Source: an endosymbiont of Bathymodiolus septemdierum str. Myojin knoll
Lineage (GTDB): Bacteria > Pseudomonadota > Gammaproteobacteria > PS1 > Pseudothioglobaceae
Assembly (NCBI RefSeq): GCF_001547755.1
Contig: NZ_AP013042.1
Span: 992,001-1,056,000 of the forward strand
DNA length: 64,000 bases
Reading direction: 5' to 3'
The notes beneath the pieces were generated by a model. The model did not search any database. It was given only the letters and a program-made list of their open reading frames with translations, and had not been told where the DNA came from. Shown here piece after piece: positions 36,649-45,051 of the stretch. The stretch's first letter is position 1. The number at the start of each line of letters is the position of its first letter. A program made the translations under genes and the position numbers.

Positions 36649-37533
36649 ATGATTAATTACACACTTAAACAACTGTATAGCTTTGAGGCGGTTGTGCGTT
36701 TAAAAAGTTTTACCAAGGCCAGTAAGGAACTTTATATTACTCAGCCTGCGGTGTATATGCAAATACAGCAATTGACGAAAAATATCGGCTCAGACCTCGT
36801 TAATATTAAAGGAAAGAAGGTCTCACCCACTCATATTGGCAAGAAATTTTATCAAACTTGTTTGCGTGTAATTTCAACACTGGAGCAATCAAAAGCTGAT
36901 ATCGAACAAAGCCTTAATCCCAATTCAGGACACCTTGAAATCTCGGTTGCCACTACCACTAACTCTTTTGTCTCTCGCGCACTGGCTCAGTTTAAAAATC
37001 AATATCCAAATATGACCTTTCATTTAGAAGTCACCAACCGAAAACTACTTTTAGAAAAACTCGCCAATCATAACTCTGATTTAGTCATTATGGGTGAACC
37101 CCCTACCGATATGTTGCTGTCCGCCCACCCTTTTATGGAAAATCCACTGATTGTTATTTCACACCCCGACCACCCTCTACTAAAAAATAAACGCAACACT
37201 ATTAAAGCAATCAGCAGAGAAACGCTCATCACCCGCGAACAAGGGTCTGGCACTCGTATTACCATTGAACGCGATGCAGGGATGAAATTTAATTCAGAAA
37301 TTGAAATCAACTCTAATGAGGCGATTATTGAAGCAGTTCAAGCGGGATTAGGCATTGGTTTCGTCTCCAAACACACGGTGCAATTAGAATTAGAAAACAA
37401 CATTATTAAGCAGTTAAATGTCGACAAATTCCCTATTACCCGTCATTGGTATGTGGTGCACAGCGCCAAAACTACGCTTTCACCCATCGCTCAACGCTTT
37501 AAGGATTTTATTATTGAAAGTGCAACAAATTAA
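36649..37533 (+). CDS. cbbR: LysR-type regulator of RuBisCO (CbbR-like)
   Basis: 294 residues. N-terminal winged HTH (LKQLYSFEAVVRLKSFTKASKELYITQPAVYMQIQQL) and a periplasmic-binding-like effector domain (about 90-290). Divergent from cbbM, the standard CbbR position, where the protein activates Calvin-cycle genes in response to metabolites such as NADPH or RuBP. Tail overlaps the end of purU by four bases (convergent). Confidence 0.9.
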   Translation: MINYTLKQLYSFEAVVRLKSFTKASKELYITQPAVYMQIQQLTKNIGSDLVNIKGKKVSPTHIGKKFYQTCLRVISTLEQSKADIEQSLNPNSGHLEISVATTTNSFVSRALAQFKNQYPNMTFHLEVTNRKLLLEKLANHNSDLVIMGEPPTDMLLSAHPFMENPLIVISHPDHPLLKNKRNTIKAISRETLITREQGSGTRITIERDAGMKFNSEIEINSNEAIIEAVQAGLGIGFVSKHTVQLELENNIIKQLNVDKFPITRHWYVVHSAKTTLSPIAQRFKDFIIESATN

Positions 37534-38378
37534 TTAAAAACAACTGTCTTGTTATTACAAGTTAAAACACGGTCTTGAAGATGGTATTGCAAGCCTTTTG
37601 CTAAGGTAATTTTCTCAATATCCTGCCCCATTTTTTGCATCTCTTGAGCGCTATCACTATGGTTGACGCGCAACACATCTTGTTCAATAATCGGACCTTC
37701 ATCTAATTCACTGGTAACATAATGACAAGTTGCGCCAATTAACTTTACCCCGCGTTCAGCTGCCCTCTTGTAAGGGCTTGCCCCTGCAAATGAAGGCAAA
37801 AATGAATGATGAATATTGATAATCTTGCCTGCATATTTCTCACACATTGACTTTGGAATAATCTGCATATAGCGTGCCAATACAATCACATCAGGTGCAA
37901 ATGCATCCACAGCATTCATCATTTTTGCCATATCCACCTCTTTACTTTCCTTGTTAATAGGCACTTTTTTGAAATCCACGGCATACCAACTGGCAATTTT
38001 TTTCAATTTATCGTGATTAGACAAGAGCCCAACAATCTTGCCCTCCAATTCATTTTCCAGCCCACGGTGCAACAAATCTGCCACACAATGCGACGATTTA
38101 GACCCCATAATCAAAATTCGCTTTAATTGACTGGCATCACTCATTTGCCAATTCATCTGATATTGCTTAGCCAGTACTACAAACGCCTGCTTGAATTCCT
38201 CTAACGAACACGCCATATTTGACTCAATTTCAATACGCATAAAAAAGCGTTTATTCTGCTCGTCAAGGTGATGATGCGCTTCTTTGATGTTACCCTCTTG
38301 ATTAAAAATAAATTGACTGACCTTTGCCACCAAGCCGTGTGCATCGGGGCAAGAAATCAATAGGCGATAAATACTCAT
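37530..38378 (-). CDS. purU: Formyltetrahydrofolate deformylase
   Basis: 282 residues. N-terminal ACT domain (RLLISCPDAHGLVAKVSQFI) and a C-terminal formyltransferase-like domain with IINIHHSFLPSFAGASPYKRA and GATCHYVTSELDEGPIIEQD, including the catalytic His and Asp. It hydrolyses 10-formyl-THF to formate and THF, balancing one-carbon units. ATG overlaps the argJ stop. Confidence 0.94.
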   Translation of the reverse strand: MSIYRLLISCPDAHGLVAKVSQFIFNQEGNIKEAHHHLDEQNKRFFMRIEIESNMACSLEEFKQAFVVLAKQYQMNWQMSDASQLKRILIMGSKSSHCVADLLHRGLENELEGKIVGLLSNHDKLKKIASWYAVDFKKVPINKESKEVDMAKMMNAVDAFAPDVIVLARYMQIIPKSMCEKYAGKIINIHHSFLPSFAGASPYKRAAERGVKLIGATCHYVTSELDEGPIIEQDVLRVNHSDSAQEMQKMGQDIEKITLAKGLQYHLQDRVLTCNNKTVVFN

Positions 38379-39604
38379 GTGCGATACTCCGCGTTAATTT
38401 TCACATAATCGTAAGATAAATCCGTGGTCCAAACACGCTCTAGCGTCTCATTTTTCCCGATTTCAATGGTAATCACAATCTCAGATTTTGCCATTTCAGC
38501 ACTACCTAGTGCTTCGGTATAAAGTTCGCTTAACTCCCCACGCTTAACAATACAGACTTTGCCAAGATAAATATTAACTTCTTCAACTTTCAATGACGCA
38601 ATATTCGAACGCCCTACCGCCGCCAAAATTCTTCCCCAATTTGCATCAGAGGCAAATAGTGCAGTTTTAACCAATGGTGAATGTGCCACCGTATAAGCCA
38701 CTTCTAAACAATCTTCCTTGCTTGAACCACCTTTAACGCAAATTTCAACAAACTTAGTTGCCCCCTCGCCGTCTTTAATAATTTGATGCGCCAAAGATTT
38801 TGTTACTGCATTCAACGCTTGTTGAAATTCATCTAAGCAATGGCCAATACTAACATTAGAGGCACCTGTCGCACTTAAGCTGCAAGCATCATTGGTTGAG
38901 GTATCGCCATCTACTGTAATACGATTAAATGATTGATTAACTGCTTTGGTTAAACATTCTTGTAACTCTGTTTGCGTTGCCTTGGCATCGGTAAAAATAA
39001 AACTCAACATCGTTGCCATATCTGGACGAATCATACCAGAGCCTTTGGCGATACCGCTAATTGTGATTGTTTTGGCACCTACTTTAAATTGACTTGAGGC
39101 TGTTTTTTCCACCAAATCCGTGGTTAATATTGCTTGCGCTACTTGAGGTAAATTATCATTTTTTAATTGTCTGGCAAGTGTGGCAATATTATTCTTAAAA
39201 CACTGCATCGGCAATGGTTGACCAATCACACCTGTTGAAAATGGTAGCACCTGTTCACTATCAATACCCAAAGATTTTGCCACCATTTCACAAACTTGAT
39301 AAGCATTATCCAACCCTTTTTTGCCACTGGCAACACCCGTACCTGCATTCGCATTACCGCTATTGATTACCAGAGCGCGCACATCAGAGTTTAAATGGTT
39401 TTTTGCGACCAATACTGGTGCAGCACAAAACAGATTTTGCGTAAAAACTGCCGCTGTAACTGATTTTTCAGCCAAATAAACAATTGATAAGTCTAGTTTT
39501 TCAGCATCTTTAGGATTTAAATTGACACTTGAATTTTGTGCGTTTTTAATGCCAGCGTTGATTGCTGCGGAAGTTACACCCGATATTTTGATTAAAGTTT
39601 CCAT
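38375..39604 (-). CDS. argJ: ArgJ glutamate N-acetyltransferase
   Basis: 409 residues. The self-cleavage region contains KGSGMIRPDMATMLSF, with the nucleophilic Thr in MATML, and later DGDTSTNDACSL; N-terminal VFTQNLFCAAPV and LVINSGNANAG are typical. It recycles the acetyl group from N-acetylornithine to glutamate in arginine synthesis, and some versions also use acetyl-CoA. Overlaps purU by ATGA. Confidence 0.96.
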   Translation of the reverse strand: METLIKISGVTSAAINAGIKNAQNSSVNLNPKDAEKLDLSIVYLAEKSVTAAVFTQNLFCAAPVLVAKNHLNSDVRALVINSGNANAGTGVASGKKGLDNAYQVCEMVAKSLGIDSEQVLPFSTGVIGQPLPMQCFKNNIATLARQLKNDNLPQVAQAILTTDLVEKTASSQFKVGAKTITISGIAKGSGMIRPDMATMLSFIFTDAKATQTELQECLTKAVNQSFNRITVDGDTSTNDACSLSATGASNVSIGHCLDEFQQALNAVTKSLAHQIIKDGEGATKFVEICVKGGSSKEDCLEVAYTVAHSPLVKTALFASDANWGRILAAVGRSNIASLKVEEVNIYLGKVCIVKRGELSELYTEALGSAEMAKSEIVITIEIGKNETLERVWTTDLSYDYVKINAEYRT

Positions 39605-39670
39605 TAAACCCTTAGTGGTATTATTAAAATTAAGGCTTTATTTTAACCAAAAAATATTCCTTTAATCATT

Positions 39671-41842
39671 TTATTTGCAGTGTCTACAGGTGCTTTCGGT
39701 AATAATCGGTATTACCCTATCGCTGGCTTTTCTACCGGTGTTAACCAACATTAAAATGGATGCGATTAAAATAACAATTGACACACCAATCCAAAATAAT
39801 GAATAGAGCGGATGCTGGGTAAAAGTGCCGATTTGATAGAAGGCAGTGGCTGAAAAATACGCCAACCCTGTCGCCCATAAAGCACCAACAATTGCCCAAC
39901 TTCTGCCAATTTCTCGTATCATTGCACCAAATGCCGCTACGCATGGGAAATAAAGCAAGATAAACAATAGATAAGCAAAGGCACCAATTTTTCCATCAAA
40001 ACGAGATACCATTGCACCAAAAGTATCCGTGGATACTTCTTGTGTTTGCGCTGCCACAGTTTGCGAATTAGTGTCATCAAGCACACCCAAGCCTAATGGG
40101 TCGGATAGATTCTGTAAAGCGTCTTGCAGATTCACAGGAATGGTTTTAAGCGCCTCTGTCAAGCCACTAATCAAACTGTATTCAACTGCAACTTCTTGTC
40201 TTTTACTTGCTTCCACATCAATACTTGAATACAAAGAATCCAGCGTTCCCACCACGACTTCTTTGGCAAGAATGCCTGTAACGATGCCCACTGTTGCCGG
40301 CCAATTATCGGCCTCAATACCCATCGGCTTAAATACTGGCGTAACGACTTGCGCAACTTTACTTAATAATGAATTTTTCGAATCTTGATTACCAAAACTA
40401 CCATCCATACCAACACTATTTACCACATTGATAATCGTTACCACAATAACAATAATCTTGCCTGCACCCAAGACAAAACCTTTAAGTTTGTTCCAAGTAT
40501 TGGTTAATAAATTCCTTAAAGAGGGCAATTGATAATTTGGTATTTCCATCAAAAAGTCACTAGTATCAACACTTTTAAATGCGTGCTTTAAAATAAAAGC
40601 TGTCAAAACTGCAAACAAAATCCCAATTACATATAAAGCAAACACAATATTTTGTCCACCCACTGGAAAAAACGCCGCCGCAAACAACGCATACACCGCA
40701 AGCCTTGCCCCACATGACATAAATGGTGCCATCAATACCGTCGTCACTCGCTCTCGATGTGTATCCAGCGTCCTCGCTGCCATAATGCCTGGTACATTAC
40801 ACCCAAATCCAACCACTAGTGGAATAAATGCCTTGCCTGACAGTCCAATCTTACGCATAAACTGATCCATCACAAAGGCGGCTCTTGCCATATAACCAAC
40901 TTCTTCCAATAAAGTTAAAAACAAATATAAAGCAAAAATAATCGGCACAAAAGTTGCCACCACCTGAATGCCGCCGCCAACACCATCAGCAATCAGCACC
41001 GTCAAAAACTCAGGCGCATTCACACTACTCATCAAATATCTAACACCATCCACAAAAATAGCCCCTGTCGCAATGTCAAAGAAATCAATCAACGCACCGC
41101 CAAAATTAATACTCATCAAAAATAGCAAATACATCACTAGCAAAAATATCGGCACCCCTGTCAATGCACCTAAAATCACCTTATCAATCTTATCAGAAAT
41201 CGTCTTTTTCAAATTCACATTGTGCTCAATCACTTGACTGGCAACAGTGTGCGCATGGCGAAATCGACTTTCTGCCTTTAACAAGGCAACTCGCTCATTG
41301 TCTGCCGTTTTAACTTCATCTGGATACACAATCTCCAGCGCCTTAGTCGCTGAAAAACCTTCTATCGCTCGCTTAAACTGCGAAAAATCTACCGTCTCTT
41401 TCAGCGACAATGCAATCACCTCGCATCCCGTTGCTTGCTTCAACGCCTCAACATCAATCTCCATTCCACGCTTATACACAATATCCATCATGTTCAGCAA
41501 AATAACAATATTAATCCCCGCTTCTCTAAGTTGTGTTGTCAAATAAAGCCCGCGTTCCAGCGTCGAAGCGTCAATAATATTAAAATACAAATATTCTGGG
41601 TTGTTCAGCGCAAAATCTCTGGCAATTTGTTCGTCAATTGACGCATCCTCATTAATCGAATACACACCTGGCAAATCCACAATTCCATAAGTCTTAGCAT
41701 TAACAACAAACTCGCCTTCTTTACGCTCAATCGTCACCCCAGGCCAGTTTCCAATGCGTTGCTTTGCCCCTGTCAATAAGTTAAAAAGCGTAGTCTTGCC
41801 ACAATTTGGATTACCAATTAAGGCAATTTTATCAAATTTCAT
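39671..41842 (-). CDS. feoB: Ferrous iron transporter FeoB
   Basis: 723 residues. N-terminal G-protein domain with G1 GNPNCGKTTLFN, G3 DLPGVYS and G4 LNMMD (about 1-170), then the membrane core with two gate domains (GxGCNVPGIMAARTL near 340 and the second near 510-690). C-terminal CRHCK adds a possible metal-binding pair. Imports Fe(II) using GTP. Its ATG overlaps feoA by four bases. No feoC is visible. Confidence 0.96.
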   Translation of the reverse strand: MKFDKIALIGNPNCGKTTLFNLLTGAKQRIGNWPGVTIERKEGEFVVNAKTYGIVDLPGVYSINEDASIDEQIARDFALNNPEYLYFNIIDASTLERGLYLTTQLREAGINIVILLNMMDIVYKRGMEIDVEALKQATGCEVIALSLKETVDFSQFKRAIEGFSATKALEIVYPDEVKTADNERVALLKAESRFRHAHTVASQVIEHNVNLKKTISDKIDKVILGALTGVPIFLLVMYLLFLMSINFGGALIDFFDIATGAIFVDGVRYLMSSVNAPEFLTVLIADGVGGGIQVVATFVPIIFALYLFLTLLEEVGYMARAAFVMDQFMRKIGLSGKAFIPLVVGFGCNVPGIMAARTLDTHRERVTTVLMAPFMSCGARLAVYALFAAAFFPVGGQNIVFALYVIGILFAVLTAFILKHAFKSVDTSDFLMEIPNYQLPSLRNLLTNTWNKLKGFVLGAGKIIVIVVTIINVVNSVGMDGSFGNQDSKNSLLSKVAQVVTPVFKPMGIEADNWPATVGIVTGILAKEVVVGTLDSLYSSIDVEASKRQEVAVEYSLISGLTEALKTIPVNLQDALQNLSDPLGLGVLDDTNSQTVAAQTQEVSTDTFGAMVSRFDGKIGAFAYLLFILLYFPCVAAFGAMIREIGRSWAIVGALWATGLAYFSATAFYQIGTFTQHPLYSLFWIGVSIVILIASILMLVNTGRKASDRVIPIITESTCRHCK

Positions 41843-42060
41843 ACCATTCTCACTTTTATTAAATCAGCAATTGTCCTACCCACGCTCACGCGTGCATTCC
41901 CCAAAGCCAGCACCATATCCCCACCTCGATTGCGCAATATAGAAACTTTCAACCCTGTATTGATACCTAACCCCAACAGTCGCATTTTTTTCACATGCGT
42001 CAACGCCATCGTCTCAATTTCACAACGACTACCGACTTTTTGTTTGGAAAGCGTATTCAT
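41839..42060 (-). CDS. feoA: FeoA, SH3-like regulator of FeoB
   Basis: 73 residues from the ATG at 42060, which overlaps the stop of the upstream mini-ORF as ATGA and follows an AAGGTG ribosome site; a GTG six bases earlier is possible. The MRLLGLGINTGLKVSILRNRGGDMVLALGNARVSVGR pattern of FeoA is present in pieces. It binds FeoB and is needed for Fe(II) uptake. Overlaps feoB by four bases. Confidence 0.92.
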   Translation of the reverse strand: MNTLSKQKVGSRCEIETMALTHVKKMRLLGLGINTGLKVSILRNRGGDMVLALGNARVSVGRTIADLIKVRMV

Positions 42061-42185
42061 TGCCACACCTTGTCTTTAAGCTGTGGTGCACCAATCTTAA
42101 CAATGTATTTTAAGACGATAGCAATTAATAAAAAAACCTCTAAACCCTCTCTAAATCCCATAATAAAACTTGGCAATTGAATCAT
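42057..42185 (-). CDS. FTR1-like N-terminal mini-ORF at the head of the feo operon
   Basis: 42 residues: one membrane helix with the iron permease motif, FIMGFREGLEVFLLIAIVL, followed by a short basic tail. REGLE is the iron-binding signature of the first helix of FTR1/EfeU permeases, which are about 250+ residues with seven helices. Here a clean stop follows residue 42 and overlaps feoA as ATGA. It is either a remnant of a deleted permease gene or a retained micropeptide coupled to feoA translation. Start ATG at 42185, 31 bases from the Fur-box-like palindrome. Confidence 0.65.
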   Translation of the reverse strand: MIQLPSFIMGFREGLEVFLLIAIVLKYIVKIGAPQLKDKVWQ

Positions 42186-42215
42186 TTGTTGCGCCCACTA
42201 TTTAATTAAAAATGT

Positions 42216-42236
42216 AAATGATACTCGTTATCATTT
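42216..42236. promoter_or_regulatory. Fur box
   Basis: AAATGATA-CTCGT-TATCATTT has perfect 8-base arms and closely fits the GATAATGATAATCATTATC consensus. It lies between the divergent feo mini-ORF/feoA/feoB operon and the cation efflux gene, 31 and 52 bases from their starts, so Fur could control both. A fur gene is at 55305-55712. Confidence 0.8.
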
Positions 42237-42287
42237 GTATTTGCAACAATTTACCCCATTTTTTTTAAAACGCTTAAAATACAACCT

Positions 42288-43421
42288 ATGGAAAACAACG
42301 AACGCACAAAAGCCAGTCAAAAAATCACCCTCATTGGTGCATTGATAGATTTCTTACTTGCTGTCTTTAAAGTCATTGCTGGTGTGCTTGGTAACTCTGG
42401 CGCATTGATTGCTGATGGCATTCACTCCTTCTCAGACTTACTTTCTGACGCTGTGGTTTTATATGCCGCCAAACATGCCAACGAAGAAGCTGACGAAGAC
42501 CACCCTTATGGACATAAGCGTTTTGAAACAGTGGCAACACTTGGATTGGCAATTATTTTGACAATTGTAGGTATTGGGATTATTTATGATGCAATTGGGC
42601 GATTAGGCAATCCAAATGTGCTATCGCATAGCACCTTAATTTTGAGTGTGGCTGCGTTGTCTATTTTTTCCAAAGAAGTGTTATTTTGGGCAACCATCAA
42701 AGTTGCAAAGACTTATAAATCAGATATGTTAAAAGCCAATGCTTGGCATCACCGTTCAGATGCATTGTCTTCTATCGTGGTATTAATTGGTATTTTTGGT
42801 AGTCTAAATGGCTATTTATATCTTGATGGTATTGCCGCGATTATCGTTGGTTTTATGATTATTATGATTGCTTGGGAATTAGGCTCAAATGCAACCAAAG
42901 AATTGGTAGATACTTCAATTGACATTGAACAAGTCGCAGAACTTAGGAAAGTAATTGGAATGCTAAGTGGCGTGAGCAATGTGCATTCACTACGCACCCG
43001 CAAAATTGGACATGCAATTACTGCCGATGTACATGTGCAAGTGGATCCATTTTTAAGCGTTAGCGAAGGACATATTATTAGCGTTAGCGTTGAACGCGCT
43101 GCCAAAGAGTATTTAGAAGATTTATATGATGTGACTGTTCACATTGATCCCGAAGATGATGAGATAGCGGCACCATGTGAACACCTGCCTGAGCGTGCAG
43201 TTGCCTTAGGAATCCTAAATAAAGCCTTATTTAATAACAAATGTGATGGCGAAGTGCAGCGTATTCAATTGCATTATCTTAATGGCAGAATCCATGTGGA
43301 TTTTTTCTTGTCACTTAGTTGCTTATCTTCGGACAAAAGTTATGATGAAATTTTAAAAAAACTCACAGAAGTGGTTGCTGCTCTGCCGGATTTTGGTAAT
43401 ATTAAGGTTTATTTTGGTTAA
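42288..43421 (+). CDS. Cation diffusion facilitator (FieF/MamB-like metal efflux)
   Basis: 377 residues. Six-helix CDF core with metal-site signatures ADGIHSFSDLLSD (site A) and HHRSDALSS, then a cytoplasmic ZT-dimer domain and an extra C-terminal domain to about residue 375, longer than E. coli FieF (300). It exports divalent metals, likely Fe(II) or Zn(II), by proton exchange. Divergent from the feo operon with a Fur-box-like site between, which supports iron as a substrate (inference). Confidence 0.85.
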   Translation: MENNERTKASQKITLIGALIDFLLAVFKVIAGVLGNSGALIADGIHSFSDLLSDAVVLYAAKHANEEADEDHPYGHKRFETVATLGLAIILTIVGIGIIYDAIGRLGNPNVLSHSTLILSVAALSIFSKEVLFWATIKVAKTYKSDMLKANAWHHRSDALSSIVVLIGIFGSLNGYLYLDGIAAIIVGFMIIMIAWELGSNATKELVDTSIDIEQVAELRKVIGMLSGVSNVHSLRTRKIGHAITADVHVQVDPFLSVSEGHIISVSVERAAKEYLEDLYDVTVHIDPEDDEIAAPCEHLPERAVALGILNKALFNNKCDGEVQRIQLHYLNGRIHVDFFLSLSCLSSDKSYDEILKKLTEVVAALPDFGNIKVYFG

Positions 43422-43429
43422 TTTTACTT

Positions 43430-43900
43430 CTAAAGACAATGATAAGCATGGCAAATAGCCCCTGCTAAAGCATCAGCGGCATCTTCTTGTGGGGCTTTAT
43501 TGAGTTTTAGTGATTCACATACCATATATGACACCTGGTCTTTTGCAGCATGGCCTTTGCCCACTATGGCTTTTTTGATTTGATTAGGACTGTATTCCAC
43601 CATTTTAATACCGCGAGACCCTACCGCAGAGATAATAGCACCTCGTGCATGACCTAATTTAATAGCGGCATCTGGATTGGGTCGGTCGGGGCGCATAAAA
43701 GCGCGTTCAATAACGACGATGTCTGGCTGATATTTTTCAACCACCTCGCTAATACCTTCAAAAATTGTAGTGATACGATCGGTCAACGCCCCTTTGGTAC
43801 GAATGCAACCGCTGGCAATATAAGTGAATTTGAGTTTTTCGGCGTTAATAATGCCAAAACCTGTAATTCTTGAACCGGGATCAACACCTAAAATTTTCAT
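43430..43900 (-). CDS. ruvC: Holliday junction endonuclease RuvC
   Basis: 156 residues. Catalytic acidic residues occur in LGVDPGSRITGFG, VIERAFMRPDRPNPDAAI and the C-terminal QEDAADALAGAICH. It resolves Holliday junctions as part of RuvABC. It stands apart from ruvB (50491-51522), and no ruvA is in the window. Convergent with the CDF gene, divergent from the thioredoxin gene. Confidence 0.95.
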   Translation of the reverse strand: MKILGVDPGSRITGFGIINAEKLKFTYIASGCIRTKGALTDRITTIFEGISEVVEKYQPDIVVIERAFMRPDRPNPDAAIKLGHARGAIISAVGSRGIKMVEYSPNQIKKAIVGKGHAAKDQVSYMVCESLKLNKAPQEDAADALAGAICHAYHCL

Positions 43901-43952
43901 AAAATTATTTTATCAGATATAATATGCTATTTTTTACAGTAGGGAGAAAATT

Positions 43953-44315
43953 ATGGCAGTATTGGAATTAAACCAAGAGAATTTTGACAAAACAATCCAA
44001 GAAAATGATATTGTTGTTTTAGATTTTTGGGCACCGTGGTGTGGTCCTTGCAAGCAGTTTGCACCGACTTATGAAGAGGTCTCTAACAAAGTCACTGATG
44101 TAGTTTTTGCTAAAATCAATACCGAAGATGAACAGGCGTTAGCAGGTCAATACCAAATTCGTTCCATTCCAACTTTGATGATTTTCAGGGAACAAATCGC
44201 GATTTTCTCTCAGCCAGGTGCGATGGCAGGTGCTGATTTAGAAGCTGTTGTTAAAAAAGCACAAACCTTAGATATGGATAAAGTCCGCGAAGAAGTCGCT
44301 AAAGAAACAAATTAA
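43953..44315 (+). CDS. Thioredoxin
   Basis: 120 residues with the redox motif DFWAPWCGPCKQFAP and the cis-proline segment SIPTLMIFRE. A slightly long C-terminal helix sets it apart from standard TrxA (108 residues). General thiol-disulfide reductant in the cytoplasm. An AGGGAG ribosome site lies before the ATG. Convergent with the arsC-like gene, overlapping by 4 bases. Confidence 0.9.
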   Translation: MAVLELNQENFDKTIQENDIVVLDFWAPWCGPCKQFAPTYEEVSNKVTDVVFAKINTEDEQALAGQYQIRSIPTLMIFREQIAIFSQPGAMAGADLEAVVKKAQTLDMDKVREEVAKETN

Positions 44316-44641
44316 ATGAAACGCCGATAACTCTCTTCACTAAACCCAGCCTCAATATCACCCTCTACTACTAGAATAGGGCGCTTGATAAGTGTTGGGT
44401 TTTTTAATGTTAACGCCAACGAGATATTTTGCTTCTCAGTATCGCTAAAATTACGATAAGTGGTTGAGCGTTTATTGATAACCTTTTCCCAGCCTAACAC
44501 CTTAATAAAACTTTGCAAGGTTTGTTCGTCAATCGGGTTTTGGCGAAAATCAATAAATTCAAAATTAACACCTTGTGCTGTTAGGAATTTCTGTGCTTTT
44601 TTAACGGCATCACAGTTTTTAATGCCATACATTTTTATCAT
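44312..44641 (-). CDS. ArsC/Spx-family small reductase-like protein (YffB-like)
   Basis: 109 residues. N-terminal MYGIKNCDAVKKAQKFL contains the family Cys in a C-x3-K context, followed by FIDFRQNP and a C-terminal LIKRPILVVEGDIEAGFSEESY. This matches the YffB branch of the ArsC fold, whose biochemical role is unclear; a true arsenate reductase would carry three arginines I cannot confirm. Starts where the upstream gene stops (TAATG). Confidence 0.85.
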   Translation of the reverse strand: MIKMYGIKNCDAVKKAQKFLTAQGVNFEFIDFRQNPIDEQTLQSFIKVLGWEKVINKRSTTYRNFSDTEKQNISLALTLKNPTLIKRPILVVEGDIEAGFSEESYRRFI

Positions 44642-45051
44642 TATCTTTCAAAAGGCGGCTTGTTCGTCTTGCTCCGTAGCCAATTAAGGGTTTTAAAAGT
44701 GGTTTCGTTGTTGATGAGTTTAAACTCTAGAGTGCGCTTACCAGGAAACTCCATTAAGAATAATCCCAATAAGATTGAGACAATACCCTGGCCTGGAGTG
44801 ATAAGCATAATAATACCGGCGAGTAACAAGGTAAATCCAAATAGGTTTTTAATAATGAGAAGTATTAACTGCCAGGCATTTTTAATTTCGATTTTATGTG
44901 GTTTATTGGGCGCAAAATAATCAACAGGTACTTTGCCTAATAACCACGGCATCATTAATAAACTAACGATGAAAATGAGGGCTGAGATAATACCTAGCAT
45001 TATCATTATATCTTCATATTCAATCAATAAATTTTTGATAAAATCAATCAT
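44641..45051 (-). CDS. PGPGW-family small membrane protein
   Basis: 136 residues with three to four membrane helices: one near 10-35 and a pair around 68-100 containing GIIMLITPGQGIVSILLGLFLMEFPGKR. The TPGQG turn between helices matches the PGPGW family of uncharacterised proteins. Lies between glyS and the arsC-like gene with overlapping stops and starts at both ends. Function unknown. Confidence 0.8.
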   Translation of the reverse strand: MIDFIKNLLIEYEDIMIMLGIISALIFIVSLLMMPWLLGKVPVDYFAPNKPHKIEIKNAWQLILLIIKNLFGFTLLLAGIIMLITPGQGIVSILLGLFLMEFPGKRTLEFKLINNETTFKTLNWLRSKTNKPPFER

